A stretch of 64,000 nt of DNA, from the NCBI GenBank assembly GCA_015295945.1, contig DVED01000071.1, positions 1-64,000 on the forward strand, given 5' to 3'. The translations under genes and the position numbers were made by a program. Position 1 is the stretch's first letter. Each line of letters opens with the position of its first letter. The notes under the pieces are model-generated. The model worked only from the letters and a program-made list of their open reading frames with translations. It had not been told where the DNA came from and made no database searches. Shown piece after piece: positions 20,783 through 29,926 of this stretch. Origin of the DNA: Oscillatoriales cyanobacterium M59_W2019_021 (lineage in GTDB: Bacteria > Cyanobacteriota > Cyanobacteriia > Cyanobacteriales > Geitlerinemataceae).

Positions 20783-20941
20783 TTCAATTCTCTATGGGTT
20801 ATCAATTCAGGATTTTCCCCTTACGTCTTCACCTCCTCAGCCCCTCACCCCCACTTGTCCCAACTCCATACAACTGCCCTAACGTGCGGGGATCGGTTCG
20901 CTTTCGAGGTAAGATCGGAACGATTGAAAGATGAAAGACTT

Positions 20942-21487
20942 ATGCTCAAACGACTTGCTGCCATCCTTCTCGTTCTGTTTAGCCTCACCCTCACCAGTTG
21001 TTCGGTGTCCCCCACCACCGGACTCAAAGCCTACGTAGACGACTATGACGGCTATGAATTTCTTTATCCTAATAGTTGGATCGAAGTCAACGCCACCAAC
21101 CTCGAACCCGACGTCATCTTTCACGACTTAATCGAAAGTTCGGAAAACGTCAGCGTCATTCTCAATCCGTTACCGAACGATAAAACCCTCGCCGATCTCG
21201 GCACGCCAACGGACATCGGATACAGACTCTCCAAAAGCGCGATCGCTCCTCCAGGTTCTAATCGCCAAGCCGAACTCACCAATGCCGAACAGCGCGAATT
21301 CGACGGCAAAACCTACTACCTCTTAGAATACGACGTTAAACTTCCTCAAGGAGAGCGACACAACCTCGCCAGCATTGCCATCAGTCGCGGTCAACTGTTT
21401 ACACTGAACGTTTCGACTACCGACAAACGCTGGTCTAAGATGCAAGAGCAGTTGAAAGCCGTGGCGAATTCATTCCACGTTTACTAG
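20942..21487 (+). CDS. psbP: PsbP (CyanoP) lipoprotein
   Basis: Lipobox LTLTSC; GLKAYVDDYDGYEFLYPNSWIEVNA; RHNLASIAISRGQLFTLNVSTTDKRW. Confidence 0.93.
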   Translation: MLKRLAAILLVLFSLTLTSCSVSPTTGLKAYVDDYDGYEFLYPNSWIEVNATNLEPDVIFHDLIESSENVSVILNPLPNDKTLADLGTPTDIGYRLSKSAIAPPGSNRQAELTNAEQREFDGKTYYLLEYDVKLPQGERHNLASIAISRGQLFTLNVSTTDKRWSKMQEQLKAVANSFHVY

Positions 21488-21516
21488 AAATACTGCGTTA
21501 GAAAACGGCGATCGCG

Positions 21517-22173
21517 ATGACAATTCCCTTACTCATTCTGGCATCGGCTTCTCCGGCACGCCGCCAACTCCTCAAAAGTGCGGGGATCGATCCCATCGTT
21601 TGTCCCAGCGATTTGGACGAGTCCCAAGTGCAACTCGGCAATGCCGTGGCACTGGTTCAAACCTTGGCACAGCTTAAAGCCGAAAGTATAGCCGATCGCA
21701 TCCGAGACGGGAAAGTTCCGCCATTGTGGGAGGAAGACACTCCACCACCCGAATCGATGCTAATTTTGGCGTGCGATTCGATGTTGCAGTTGGGAGATGA
21801 AATTTTCGGCAAACCCGCCAATGAAGGGGAAGCGATCGCGCGTTGGCAGCGAATGCGCGGACAAGTTGGCGATTTATATACCGGACATGCTTTAATCGAT
21901 TTGGCACGCAATACCACGTTGGTCAACTGTCAAGTGACGCGGGTTCATTTCGCACCCGTTACCGATCGCCAAATCGCAGCCTACGTCGCCACCGGAGAAC
22001 CCCTGAACTGCGCCGGATGCTTTGCGATCGACGGCAAAGGCGGTTTGTTCGTGGAAAAACTGGAAGGGTGTCACACCAATGTTATCGGTTTGAGCTTGCC
22101 GTTGTTGCGGCAAATGTTATCGGAATTGGGCTACGAACCGACGGATTTTTGGCGATCGACCTTTCTGGGTTAA
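21517..22173 (+). CDS. maf: Maf-type nucleotide pyrophosphatase
   Basis: [73 protein letters not shown]. Confidence 0.95.
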   Translation: MTIPLLILASASPARRQLLKSAGIDPIVCPSDLDESQVQLGNAVALVQTLAQLKAESIADRIRDGKVPPLWEEDTPPPESMLILACDSMLQLGDEIFGKPANEGEAIARWQRMRGQVGDLYTGHALIDLARNTTLVNCQVTRVHFAPVTDRQIAAYVATGEPLNCAGCFAIDGKGGLFVEKLEGCHTNVIGLSLPLLRQMLSELGYEPTDFWRSTFLG

Positions 22174-22555
22174 GAGGTTGTCGATCGACTCTTTCTTCAG
22201 AACGATCGGAGTTCCCAAATCGGCAGGCAATGGCAAATTGGAGATTGCCCGTTGAGGAAAAATCTCAATCGTTTCCGCCATCGCTTGCCCTACTAGCGAC
22301 TAGCAAATACTGTCCGCAGAACGCCACAATTCTCGATCGTACAGACAGTTCAAAATCTGGTCGATCTGGTGATATAACGTCAAAGTTTTCTGATATTATG
22401 TAGCCATTACCCGTTAGTGATTGGCAATAGAATCGGTGAAGGGAGTTGCTTTTGTTCCCTTTCCGGTTCTCATTTCTTCTCGAGAGCAATTTGCGTGCGT
22501 TTTTTCGAGCAAATTTTTTTCCTCTACACCCATTTTTCATAATTTCGCAACATTT

Positions 22556-23824
22556 ATGAAATCCAAACTCTGGTCTTCTCTTTTCGCTCTGGGTGCGACC
22601 TTGGTATTAGCAGAGCGGGCGATCGCCTTTTCCCCCAATTCTGCTAACCGAAACACAGAAATCGTCCAGTCTCAACTGCCAACCGACGCACAACTCGTTA
22701 ACAGTTTCCAACTGTTTGGCGAACCGACGATGTGTCGGGGGTTTAGTTTGCCTGCTTTTGCCGTCAGTTCCGACAGTCAATCTTTTGCCGTAATGGCACA
22801 CGGTTTCACAGAACGATTGTGCGGTGGCGGCGAAAGTAATTTGACCTTGTGGAACCTGGCAACGGGCAAAAAAATTAAAACGTTGTTAGAAGGAGGCGTG
22901 GGTGAAGCCTTCTTGATGTCTCCGCCTTTCAATGAAGCCGAACCGAACGATATTACTGCTTTAGCGGGAGACTTAGCGCACGATTTAGTCTTTACTCCCG
23001 ACGGCAAAATGTTAGTTGGGGCGCTATCAGAAATGACGATTAAACTTTGGGATAGCAAAACTGGGGAAGTTCTGCAAACGTTATCGGGACATCGAGCGGC
23101 TGTTCGATCGATCGCCATCACTCCCGACGGTCAAACCTTAATCAGTGGCAGTTCCGATAAAACCATTAAATTCTGGGATTTGAAAACTGGAAGAGTCACT
23201 CGAACGCTAACTGAAACTTATGGCATTCAAGAAATTATTCTCTCGCCCGACGGTCAAAGTCTCCTCAGTATTGCCAACGACAACGAATTCGATCCAACCG
23301 ATGCCAAAATTAATTTGTGGGATGTTAAAACGGGCAAACTTATTCGCGATTTTTACCCCTCCCGCGAGGTCTTGAGACCCATTATTTTCAGTCAGGATAG
23401 CAAAACGATTATCAGTGCGAGTCCGGACAATAGCATTAAATTGTGGGACGCTCGCAAGGGCATCCGCATGCTAACCTTAAAGAGTCATACCGATCGCCTC
23501 CACTGGCTCGCTACGACACCAGACGGTCTTTTCTTAGCCAGTAGCAGCTATGACGGTCAGGTCAAACTGTGGAATTTTCCCGATCGAAAATTTATTCGGA
23601 CGATTCCCATAGAAACAGGCTTTGCGCTTTTAAAGTTTAGTCCGGATGGCAGAATTTTGGCGATCGGAACGGGTGGGGACGTACAATTGTGGAATTGGCG
23701 CATTCCCGAAAAATATCATTCGATCGCGGGTGATTGGGCGCTAGACTTTACCCTAGACGGACAAACCGTACTGGTTAACAATTCGGCAACCTTTAACATC
23801 GACGTTTGGCGGTATCGAAAATAG
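22556..23824 (+). CDS. WD40 repeat-containing secreted protein
   Basis: Signal peptide from MKSKLW; repeated LxGHxxxVxSIAITPDGQTLISGSSDKTIKFWDLKTG units. Confidence 0.93.
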   Translation: MKSKLWSSLFALGATLVLAERAIAFSPNSANRNTEIVQSQLPTDAQLVNSFQLFGEPTMCRGFSLPAFAVSSDSQSFAVMAHGFTERLCGGGESNLTLWNLATGKKIKTLLEGGVGEAFLMSPPFNEAEPNDITALAGDLAHDLVFTPDGKMLVGALSEMTIKLWDSKTGEVLQTLSGHRAAVRSIAITPDGQTLISGSSDKTIKFWDLKTGRVTRTLTETYGIQEIILSPDGQSLLSIANDNEFDPTDAKINLWDVKTGKLIRDFYPSREVLRPIIFSQDSKTIISASPDNSIKLWDARKGIRMLTLKSHTDRLHWLATTPDGLFLASSSYDGQVKLWNFPDRKFIRTIPIETGFALLKFSPDGRILAIGTGGDVQLWNWRIPEKYHSIAGDWALDFTLDGQTVLVNNSATFNIDVWRYRK

Positions 23825-23903
23825 GAAGAGAGCTTTCTTGAGCGGGGGAAGCCGGGGAAGCCGGGGAAGAAGAAAGCAAAAGCGCGAAAGCGCAACTAGC
23901 AAT

Positions 23904-24043
23904 TATAGCAGTCGCCATACCAGTTAGGACAAATTTGGGGTAGGGGCGAAGCATTTGCCCGAAAGCCTCATACACGAACCCATAAGAATTCTGCAAATGC
24001 TTCGCCCAATCTTCATGTCCTAATCGAAGTGGCGACTGCTATA
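23904..24043. mobile_element. MITE-like element with perfect 14-bp terminal inverted repeats
   Basis: TATAGCAGTCGCCA ... TGGCGACTGCTATA; internal GGGCGAAGCATTTGC/GCAAATGCTTCGCCC and TTAGGACA/TGTCCTAA also pair. Confidence 0.75.
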
Positions 24044-24096
24044 CAAACCCCAAACCCCAAACCCCCAACACCAAATGACCAATGACAAATCACCCG

Positions 24097-25500
24097 TTAC
24101 CAGCGATTTTCTAGAGAGCGATCTTCTCGACCAGAACGATTTTCAAAAGAGCGATCCTCTTCCAACGAACGTTCTTCTTCTAACGATCGATCGTCTAAAG
24201 GTTGCTGCCTCAACCAATCCCGCCCTACCTGAATGGTAATATCGGAATTGATCGCTCCGGTACTCTCGATGCGAACTTCTCCAAGTCCCAATTCTTGCTG
24301 AAGGGCTTCGGCACTGTCGATATCTCCCTGTTGGGCGACGATGCGGGTGATTGCCAGGGGTTCTGTCCATGGCTGGTCAACCGTAATATTCTGATATCCC
24401 TCTTTTTCCAATTGCAGGACTAAATTATCGATCGCCCCCGGTTCGTCGGTACTATCTTGAATAGCAATGCGGATATAAGAATCGTCGGTTTTCCAAACTT
24501 TTCTGCCCCGATAGCCGCGATCGAAATGCTCCGCCATCATTTCATCGATCTGTCCGTAATTCGGCAGCCAGTAGCTCGGATCGTTGGGAGTTACAGGAGA
24601 ATTAAACTCTCCGGGCAACATCAACATTTGCGTATTTTCGCGAGAAATATTCGAGGCAAATCCGACCAGTGCCGCGATCTCTTCCAAACTAAGATTGGTA
24701 TCGATATATTCCTGAATCACCGACAGAATTTGAGGGAGTTTCACCACCGTTCCCGGACTGAGGGTTTGTTCCATCAACGCTCGCATAAAGGTTTGCTGGC
24801 GCTGGATGCGACCGATATCGCCCAAGCCATCGTAGCGGTAACGCAGGAATTGCAAAGCTTGTTCGCCGTTGAGGCGCTGTTCTCCTTCTTTAAGATCGAT
24901 ATACAGGTGCTGGGTTTGGTCTGTATATTTCATGTCCTTGGGAACGTAGACCGTCACCCCTCCGAGGGCGTCGATCAGTTTTTCCACCGCCATGATATTA
25001 ATCCGCACGTAGCGATCGATCCGCACCCCATCCAACAATCGGCTCAGGGTTTTCGCACTCAGTGCCGGACCGCCAACGCGATTGGCTTCGTTGATTTTCG
25101 TTTCCCCAATGCCTTCCACCCACGCATAAGTATCGCGGGGCACGGACAGCAGAGAAACCTTCTGGCTTTTGGGATCGAACCGCACCAGGAGCATACTATC
25201 CGACAACCCTTCCAGGGAGTTGACGGTCGGATCGTAACCCGACTCGGTCAGCGGCAAATCCAGATCGGACGAAAGCACCTTCGTCCCCAAAATGAGGATA
25301 TTCACCGGTCGAGTCAGTTCCGGCAGCCGCAGGTTCATTTTGGCAATATCATCTTTGCTGAAAACGGCTTGTTCTTCCGGAGTTAACCGGGACTGCATCA
25401 GCGGCGTACTCGATAGGGAAACGGCAAATAACGCACCAGCCGTTGCCGAAATCATCGCCACGCCACCTAAGCCTAAACCCAGTCCCAACCAGCTTTTCAT
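24097..25500 (-). CDS. LCP (LytR-CpsA-Psr) family protein
   Basis: NILILGTK, SDSMLLVRFDPKSQKVSLLSVPRDTYAWVEGIGETKINEANRVGG, LNGEQALQFLRYRYDGLGDIGRIQRQQTF; start taken at MKSWLG before the TM (ORF extends to 25734). Confidence 0.93.
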   Translation of the reverse strand: MKSWLGLGLGLGGVAMISATAGALFAVSLSSTPLMQSRLTPEEQAVFSKDDIAKMNLRLPELTRPVNILILGTKVLSSDLDLPLTESGYDPTVNSLEGLSDSMLLVRFDPKSQKVSLLSVPRDTYAWVEGIGETKINEANRVGGPALSAKTLSRLLDGVRIDRYVRINIMAVEKLIDALGGVTVYVPKDMKYTDQTQHLYIDLKEGEQRLNGEQALQFLRYRYDGLGDIGRIQRQQTFMRALMEQTLSPGTVVKLPQILSVIQEYIDTNLSLEEIAALVGFASNISRENTQMLMLPGEFNSPVTPNDPSYWLPNYGQIDEMMAEHFDRGYRGRKVWKTDDSYIRIAIQDSTDEPGAIDNLVLQLEKEGYQNITVDQPWTEPLAITRIVAQQGDIDSAEALQQELGLGEVRIESTGAINSDITIQVGRDWLRQQPLDDRSLEEERSLEEDRSFENRSGREDRSLENRW

Positions 25501-25642
25501 ACCGAATTTAGCTATTTTAGGGGGAGATGCTGGAGATTGCGGAGATGGGACACGAGATTGAGAGTGACGGTTTTGAACTGGCACTGGATTCCTCACACGC
25601 GATAAACTTGAAAACGTTGGTTGATAGGAGCCTCGCTCCGAC

Positions 25643-26026
25643 TTAAGGCAGACGATCGCCGATCCGACTGATTCCCGGCAGCCAGAGGGGTTTATTCCGC
25701 CACAGACGCACCATGAGACCGAAGTTGACGACAAAATACGTGGTCGTCAGCACGCTATTGGCGATCCACAAGGGAAGATTCGGCAATTCCGAATACTGCA
25801 CGCCCGTTCCTAACAAAATGTAACCTGAAAGCCACATTAACGCTAGAGCGATCGCCAAACGACCGATCGATTTCTCCTGCGGCGTTCCTTTGCCCCGAAA
25901 CAACATCCACCACGCCGGGAAAAACCCGAACACGGGGATCAAATAGATAAACAGTGTCACACGGTTTAATTTGTCATTTGGTATTGGGGGTTTGGGGTTT
26001 GGGATTTGGGGTTGGTTATTTGTCAT
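25643..26026 (-). CDS. Hypothetical membrane protein
   Basis: Three hydrophobic segments (VTLFIYLIPVFGFFPAWWML etc.); first ~18 aa encoded by short tandem repeat DNA. Confidence 0.7.
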   Translation of the reverse strand: MTNNQPQIPNPKPPIPNDKLNRVTLFIYLIPVFGFFPAWWMLFRGKGTPQEKSIGRLAIALALMWLSGYILLGTGVQYSELPNLPLWIANSVLTTTYFVVNFGLMVRLWRNKPLWLPGISRIGDRLP

Positions 26027-26130
26027 TCGTCATTTGGGGTTTGGGGTTGGTTAGTTGTTAGTTGTTAGTTGTTAGTTGTTTCTCTCCCCCTGCTTCCCTT
26101 GCTCCCCCTGCCTCCCCTGCTCCCCCTGCT
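25984..26130. repeat. Short tandem repeat cluster
   Basis: ggggtttggggtttggg...catttggggtttggggttgg(ttagttg)n tttctctccccctgcttccc; near copy of 36-118. Confidence 0.9.
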
Positions 26131-26157
26131 CTTTTGATCCGGAACTTCCTCACCTCC

Positions 26158-27786
26158 TCACTCAGGCACTGTCCACCACGCCAGGGCGTAGGGTTGGGTG
26201 GGTTCGTTAACTTGTCGGCGGTATTCGACGCGGATTTTGTAGCGTCCGGTGGCGGGGATTGGGTGGAAGATGTGTTCGACGCTATCAACGGAACTGGTAG
26301 AAGACCAAATGCTGTTGGTGGGGTCGTCTTCGTCGGCGGGCATCAGATAGAGGTTGAGATCGTTCAAACCGCGATCGCGAAAGGTTTCCCCCTCATCGTA
26401 CTCCCCATTTTGGTTGGTATCCTCGAGATCGACAATGCGATCCCAAGCGAGGGTCGCGGCGACGAAACTGCCCTGTTTCAGGGGCGCTTCGATAATGTAA
26501 TCGCGATACTCCGTGGCGGTGACTTCGCCGTAGTTCCAGCCGATGGTGGGAACGGGATCGGTGGGTTTCCACTGACCGGGACTGAACTGCTGATAGGCGC
26601 GGAAGGCGTTGAGGTGTCCGGTTCCCATGTCGCCGTTGAGGGGAATTTCGGGATCTTGGAAAGCGTCCGATTCCAGCCAGTTTTTGCCGCTTTTATCGAT
26701 AATCGTGCGAGTCATACCTTGGCGCAAGCCATTGCCGCCATCTTGTACTTTATCGGCAGCGTTGAGCAGAACGGCTTTCATCACCTCGTGACGGCGGGCG
26801 TCGGGGCTCCAGTTGGGTTGTGCGGCACTGAGTTGACGATCGCCGTATTCTTGTAATAAGGCAACCGTGGCGACGACGTGGGGTGATGCAAAGCTGGTTC
26901 CCGTATTTTGGGAAACGCTGCCATCCTGGTTGAGCAAATCGACATTGCGACCGGGGGCGAGCAAACTCACCAAGCGGCGTCCGTCGATGTTGGTTTCTAG
27001 TCCCACTAAGCGACTGTCGGCTCCGGTGAAGACGCTGCCCAGGTTGGAAACGTCTACGTAGCTGAAGACCCCATCTTGAATGCGGCTGAAAGCAACGTTA
27101 ACCCCGTTGAAGTTATCGGTAGGGATGGGAATGCCGCCCGTGCCTTGGTTTCCGGCGATCGAATACAGAACGTTATGCACCCGTGCCGACCAATCCACGC
27201 ACAGGGTCAGCAAGGCGTTGCCGTCGAGTTGGGCTTCGGGTCGGGGATCGAGGGATAGGGGTTCGCCAAAGCTGAAGTTGATCGCTCGCACGTCGTTGCC
27301 ATTTTGCAGGGCGACGTGTTGGGTGGTCAGACATTCTTGAGCTTGGCGGTTCGTACCCATATCCAGGGCGGCGCCAGCGGAGTAGAGGCGAGCTTCCGGG
27401 GCGACTCCCGGTGCGGCTTTGGCTTCGCTAATCATCACCCCGGCGACATTTTGGGCGTGACCGTCGAGGTTGGTATCGCTTTGGGCGCGGCTGTTGCGAA
27501 AAAAGACCCCCGTCGGTGCGGTGCCGCGATCAGGTGGGGTATCCTTATCTAACCCGAATTTGGCGGGTCTGCCAATTTCCACTTGTCCGATGGCGATTTT
27601 GCGACCGAGGAGATTGTAGGGTTCCTCGTGCAGGCGCAGGGCATCGATTCCCGCTTCGCCAACGGACGTTCCCACATCTCGAGAGGTTAGGGAAACGGCG
27701 AATCCGGGAGTGGGAGCTAAAGTGCCTATCAGACCGAAGGTACTGGCGATCGAAGCGAGTTGGCGCGCGATTTTGAGTTCAATCAA
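26158..27786 (-). CDS. S8 family serine peptidase (subtilase)
   Basis: GHAQNVAGVMISEA (His region), SIAGNQGTGG, NTGTSFASPHVVATVALLQEY (Ser motif GTSFASPH). Confidence 0.93.
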   Translation of the reverse strand: MIELKIARQLASIASTFGLIGTLAPTPGFAVSLTSRDVGTSVGEAGIDALRLHEEPYNLLGRKIAIGQVEIGRPAKFGLDKDTPPDRGTAPTGVFFRNSRAQSDTNLDGHAQNVAGVMISEAKAAPGVAPEARLYSAGAALDMGTNRQAQECLTTQHVALQNGNDVRAINFSFGEPLSLDPRPEAQLDGNALLTLCVDWSARVHNVLYSIAGNQGTGGIPIPTDNFNGVNVAFSRIQDGVFSYVDVSNLGSVFTGADSRLVGLETNIDGRRLVSLLAPGRNVDLLNQDGSVSQNTGTSFASPHVVATVALLQEYGDRQLSAAQPNWSPDARRHEVMKAVLLNAADKVQDGGNGLRQGMTRTIIDKSGKNWLESDAFQDPEIPLNGDMGTGHLNAFRAYQQFSPGQWKPTDPVPTIGWNYGEVTATEYRDYIIEAPLKQGSFVAATLAWDRIVDLEDTNQNGEYDEGETFRDRGLNDLNLYLMPADEDDPTNSIWSSTSSVDSVEHIFHPIPATGRYKIRVEYRRQVNEPTQPYALAWWTVPE

Positions 27787-27920
27787 TGGGATTTCTCCAA
27801 GGCGATCGACGATCGAAAATTCGATGAAATATCGGTAAAACCTGTTAAGAACTATACAGAATTTGTTAAAATTTTCTAAAGATTTATTGTTGTCCGCATG
27901 CCGGGGAGACCGTATAGATT

Positions 27921-28625
27921 ATGACCACCCAATCGAAAAAGCCGATCGTTGTGTCGCCATCGATTCTTTCAGCCGACTTCAGCCGTCTGGGAGACGAAAT
28001 TCGAGCAGTAGACGAGGCTGGGGCGGACTGGATTCACGTCGATGTCATGGACGGTCGCTTTGTCCCCAACATTACCATCGGACCGCTGGTGGTACAGGCA
28101 ATTCGCCCGATTACCACCAAGCCTTTAGACGTTCACTTGATGATCGTCGAACCCGAAAAGTACGTTGAGGATTTTGCCAAGGCGGGTGCAGACATCATTT
28201 CCGTTCATGCCGAGCATAATGCCTCCCCTCACCTGCACCGCACCCTCGGTCAAATCCGGGAGTTGGGCAAGCAAGCAGGCGTCGTTCTCAATCCTAGCAC
28301 TCCTTTAGAGTTGATCGAATACGTGCTGGAATTGTGCGATCTGATCTTGATTATGAGCGTCAACCCCGGTTTCGGCGGTCAGAGTTTCATTCCCGGCATC
28401 GTTCCCAAAATTCGCCAACTGCGCCAGATGTGCGACGAACGGGGTCTCGATCCCTGGATTGAAGTTGATGGCGGTTTGAAGGGGAACAATACCTGGCAGG
28501 TGTTGGAAGCGGGTGCTAATGCGATCGTTGCGGGTTCGGCAGTGTTCAACGCGCCGGATTACGCCGAAGCGATCGCCGGTATTCGCAATAGCAAGCGTCC
28601 CCAACCGGAATTAGCCACGGTGTAG
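27921..28625 (+). CDS. rpe: Ribulose-phosphate 3-epimerase
   Basis: [69 protein letters not shown]. Confidence 0.98.
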   Translation: MTTQSKKPIVVSPSILSADFSRLGDEIRAVDEAGADWIHVDVMDGRFVPNITIGPLVVQAIRPITTKPLDVHLMIVEPEKYVEDFAKAGADIISVHAEHNASPHLHRTLGQIRELGKQAGVVLNPSTPLELIEYVLELCDLILIMSVNPGFGGQSFIPGIVPKIRQLRQMCDERGLDPWIEVDGGLKGNNTWQVLEAGANAIVAGSAVFNAPDYAEAIAGIRNSKRPQPELATV

Positions 28626-28665
28626 TTCTCTATACTGAACTTTTGAGATCGAGTCCGATCACCCG

Positions 28666-28690
28666 AGCGCCGAGATATCATCTCGGCGCT
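28666..28690 (+). terminator. Hairpin terminator downstream of rpe
   Basis: AGCGCCGAGAT-ATC-ATCTCGGCGCT then TTGCTGTTT. Confidence 0.7.
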
Positions 28691-28865
28691 TTGCTGTTTG
28701 GGGTTTGTTATTGGTTAACCTGCTCCCCCTGCTCAAGAAAGCTCCCCCGACTTCCCCGGCTCCCCTGATATCCCGTTCGCCGACGCGCCAACGGCTAGCG
28801 CGGTCGAACGAAGGGTACTATGATGAATGAGAAAATCGGAAGGTTTCCGCTGAGAATGCACGCAA

Positions 28866-29855
28866 ATGACAGAATATAATGTTTATGGCTTAGGAAATGC
28901 CTTAGCCGATATCGAATTTGAAATTAGTGTCGATCGCCTGCAAGAATTAAAGATCGAGAAAGGGGTGATGACGCTGATCGATGCCGATCGCCAACACGAA
29001 ATTTTGGATCGGTTGAGCGATTTGTCTCCCAAGTTGAGTTGCGGGGGATCGGCAGCCAATACGGCGATCGCCATCAGCCAATTTGGCGGTCACTCTTTTT
29101 ACTCTTGCAAAGTGGCTAACGACGAGACGGGACAAGTTTATCTCGAAGATCTGATTCGTAACGGCGTTGATAGCAATTTACTGTTGACCGATCGCCCCGA
29201 TGGGGTGACAGGAAAGTGTATTGTTTTTGTCACTCCAGATGCCGATCGGACAATGAATACCCACTTGGGCATTTCGGCGGAGTTTTCCCCCGAAGAACTG
29301 GTTCCCGAGGCGATCGTCAAGTCGCAATACTTGTATGTAGAAGGGTATTTAGTCACGTCACCAACTGGGAGAGCGGCGGCAATCCGCGCCTGTGAAATCG
29401 CTCGAGAGGCGGGAGTCAAAACCTCTCTTTCTCTGTCCGATCCCAATATGGCTGAATTTTTTAAAGATGGCTTGTTGGAAATGATCGGTTCGGGTATGGA
29501 TTTTATTTTTTCCAACGAAAGCGAAGCGTTGAAATTGGCAAAAACTGAGGATATGTCTGAGGCGATCGCTTACTTAAAATCTCTGGCTAAAGGATTTGCA
29601 ATTACGCGCGGACCGTCGGGTTCTTTAATTTTCGATGGCGAGGAAATGCTGGAAATTCCTCCGGTGAAAGTCGAGGCGATCGATACAGTTGGTGCGGGCG
29701 ATATGTATGCGGGAGCTTTTCTTTATGGCATTACTAACGGGATGAATTTTACCCAAGCTGGGAACTTAGCGTCTCGAGCTGCGGCTAAACTCGTGACCTC
29801 CTTCGGTCCGCGTTTGCATATTGCCGAAACTCGAAAACTTTTGGAAGTTGGGTAA
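28866..29855 (+). CDS. PfkB-family sugar/adenosine kinase
   Basis: GNALADIEFEI, LSCGGSAANTAIAISQFGGHSFYSCKVANDETG, AIDTVGAGDMYAGAFLYG. Confidence 0.95.
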   Translation: MTEYNVYGLGNALADIEFEISVDRLQELKIEKGVMTLIDADRQHEILDRLSDLSPKLSCGGSAANTAIAISQFGGHSFYSCKVANDETGQVYLEDLIRNGVDSNLLLTDRPDGVTGKCIVFVTPDADRTMNTHLGISAEFSPEELVPEAIVKSQYLYVEGYLVTSPTGRAAAIRACEIAREAGVKTSLSLSDPNMAEFFKDGLLEMIGSGMDFIFSNESEALKLAKTEDMSEAIAYLKSLAKGFAITRGPSGSLIFDGEEMLEIPPVKVEAIDTVGAGDMYAGAFLYGITNGMNFTQAGNLASRAAAKLVTSFGPRLHIAETRKLLEVG

Positions 29856-29926
29856 TGGGTAATTGGTGATGCGTTTCGTTCCTAAACACACTCTACCTAC
29901 TAATGAATAACCAAGAAAAATAACGC

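Noticed and set aside
23793-23996. 67-aa minus ORF ending in ASCAFALLLSSSPASPAS
   Set aside because: Encoded by the dispersed repeat and MITE-like element; similar antisense peptide at 42697-42951 is also repeat-derived.
24457-25386. 309-aa plus-strand ORF antisense to the LCP gene
   Set aside because: Fully antisense to a well-supported LCP protein with conserved motifs; His/Gln/Phe-rich composition typical of shadow ORFs in GC-rich codon-biased DNA.
26062-26856. 264-aa ORF antisense to the subtilase
   Set aside because: Starts in tandem repeat DNA and runs antisense to a bona fide S8 peptidase; Gly/Val/Ile pattern is a mirror of the subtilase codons.
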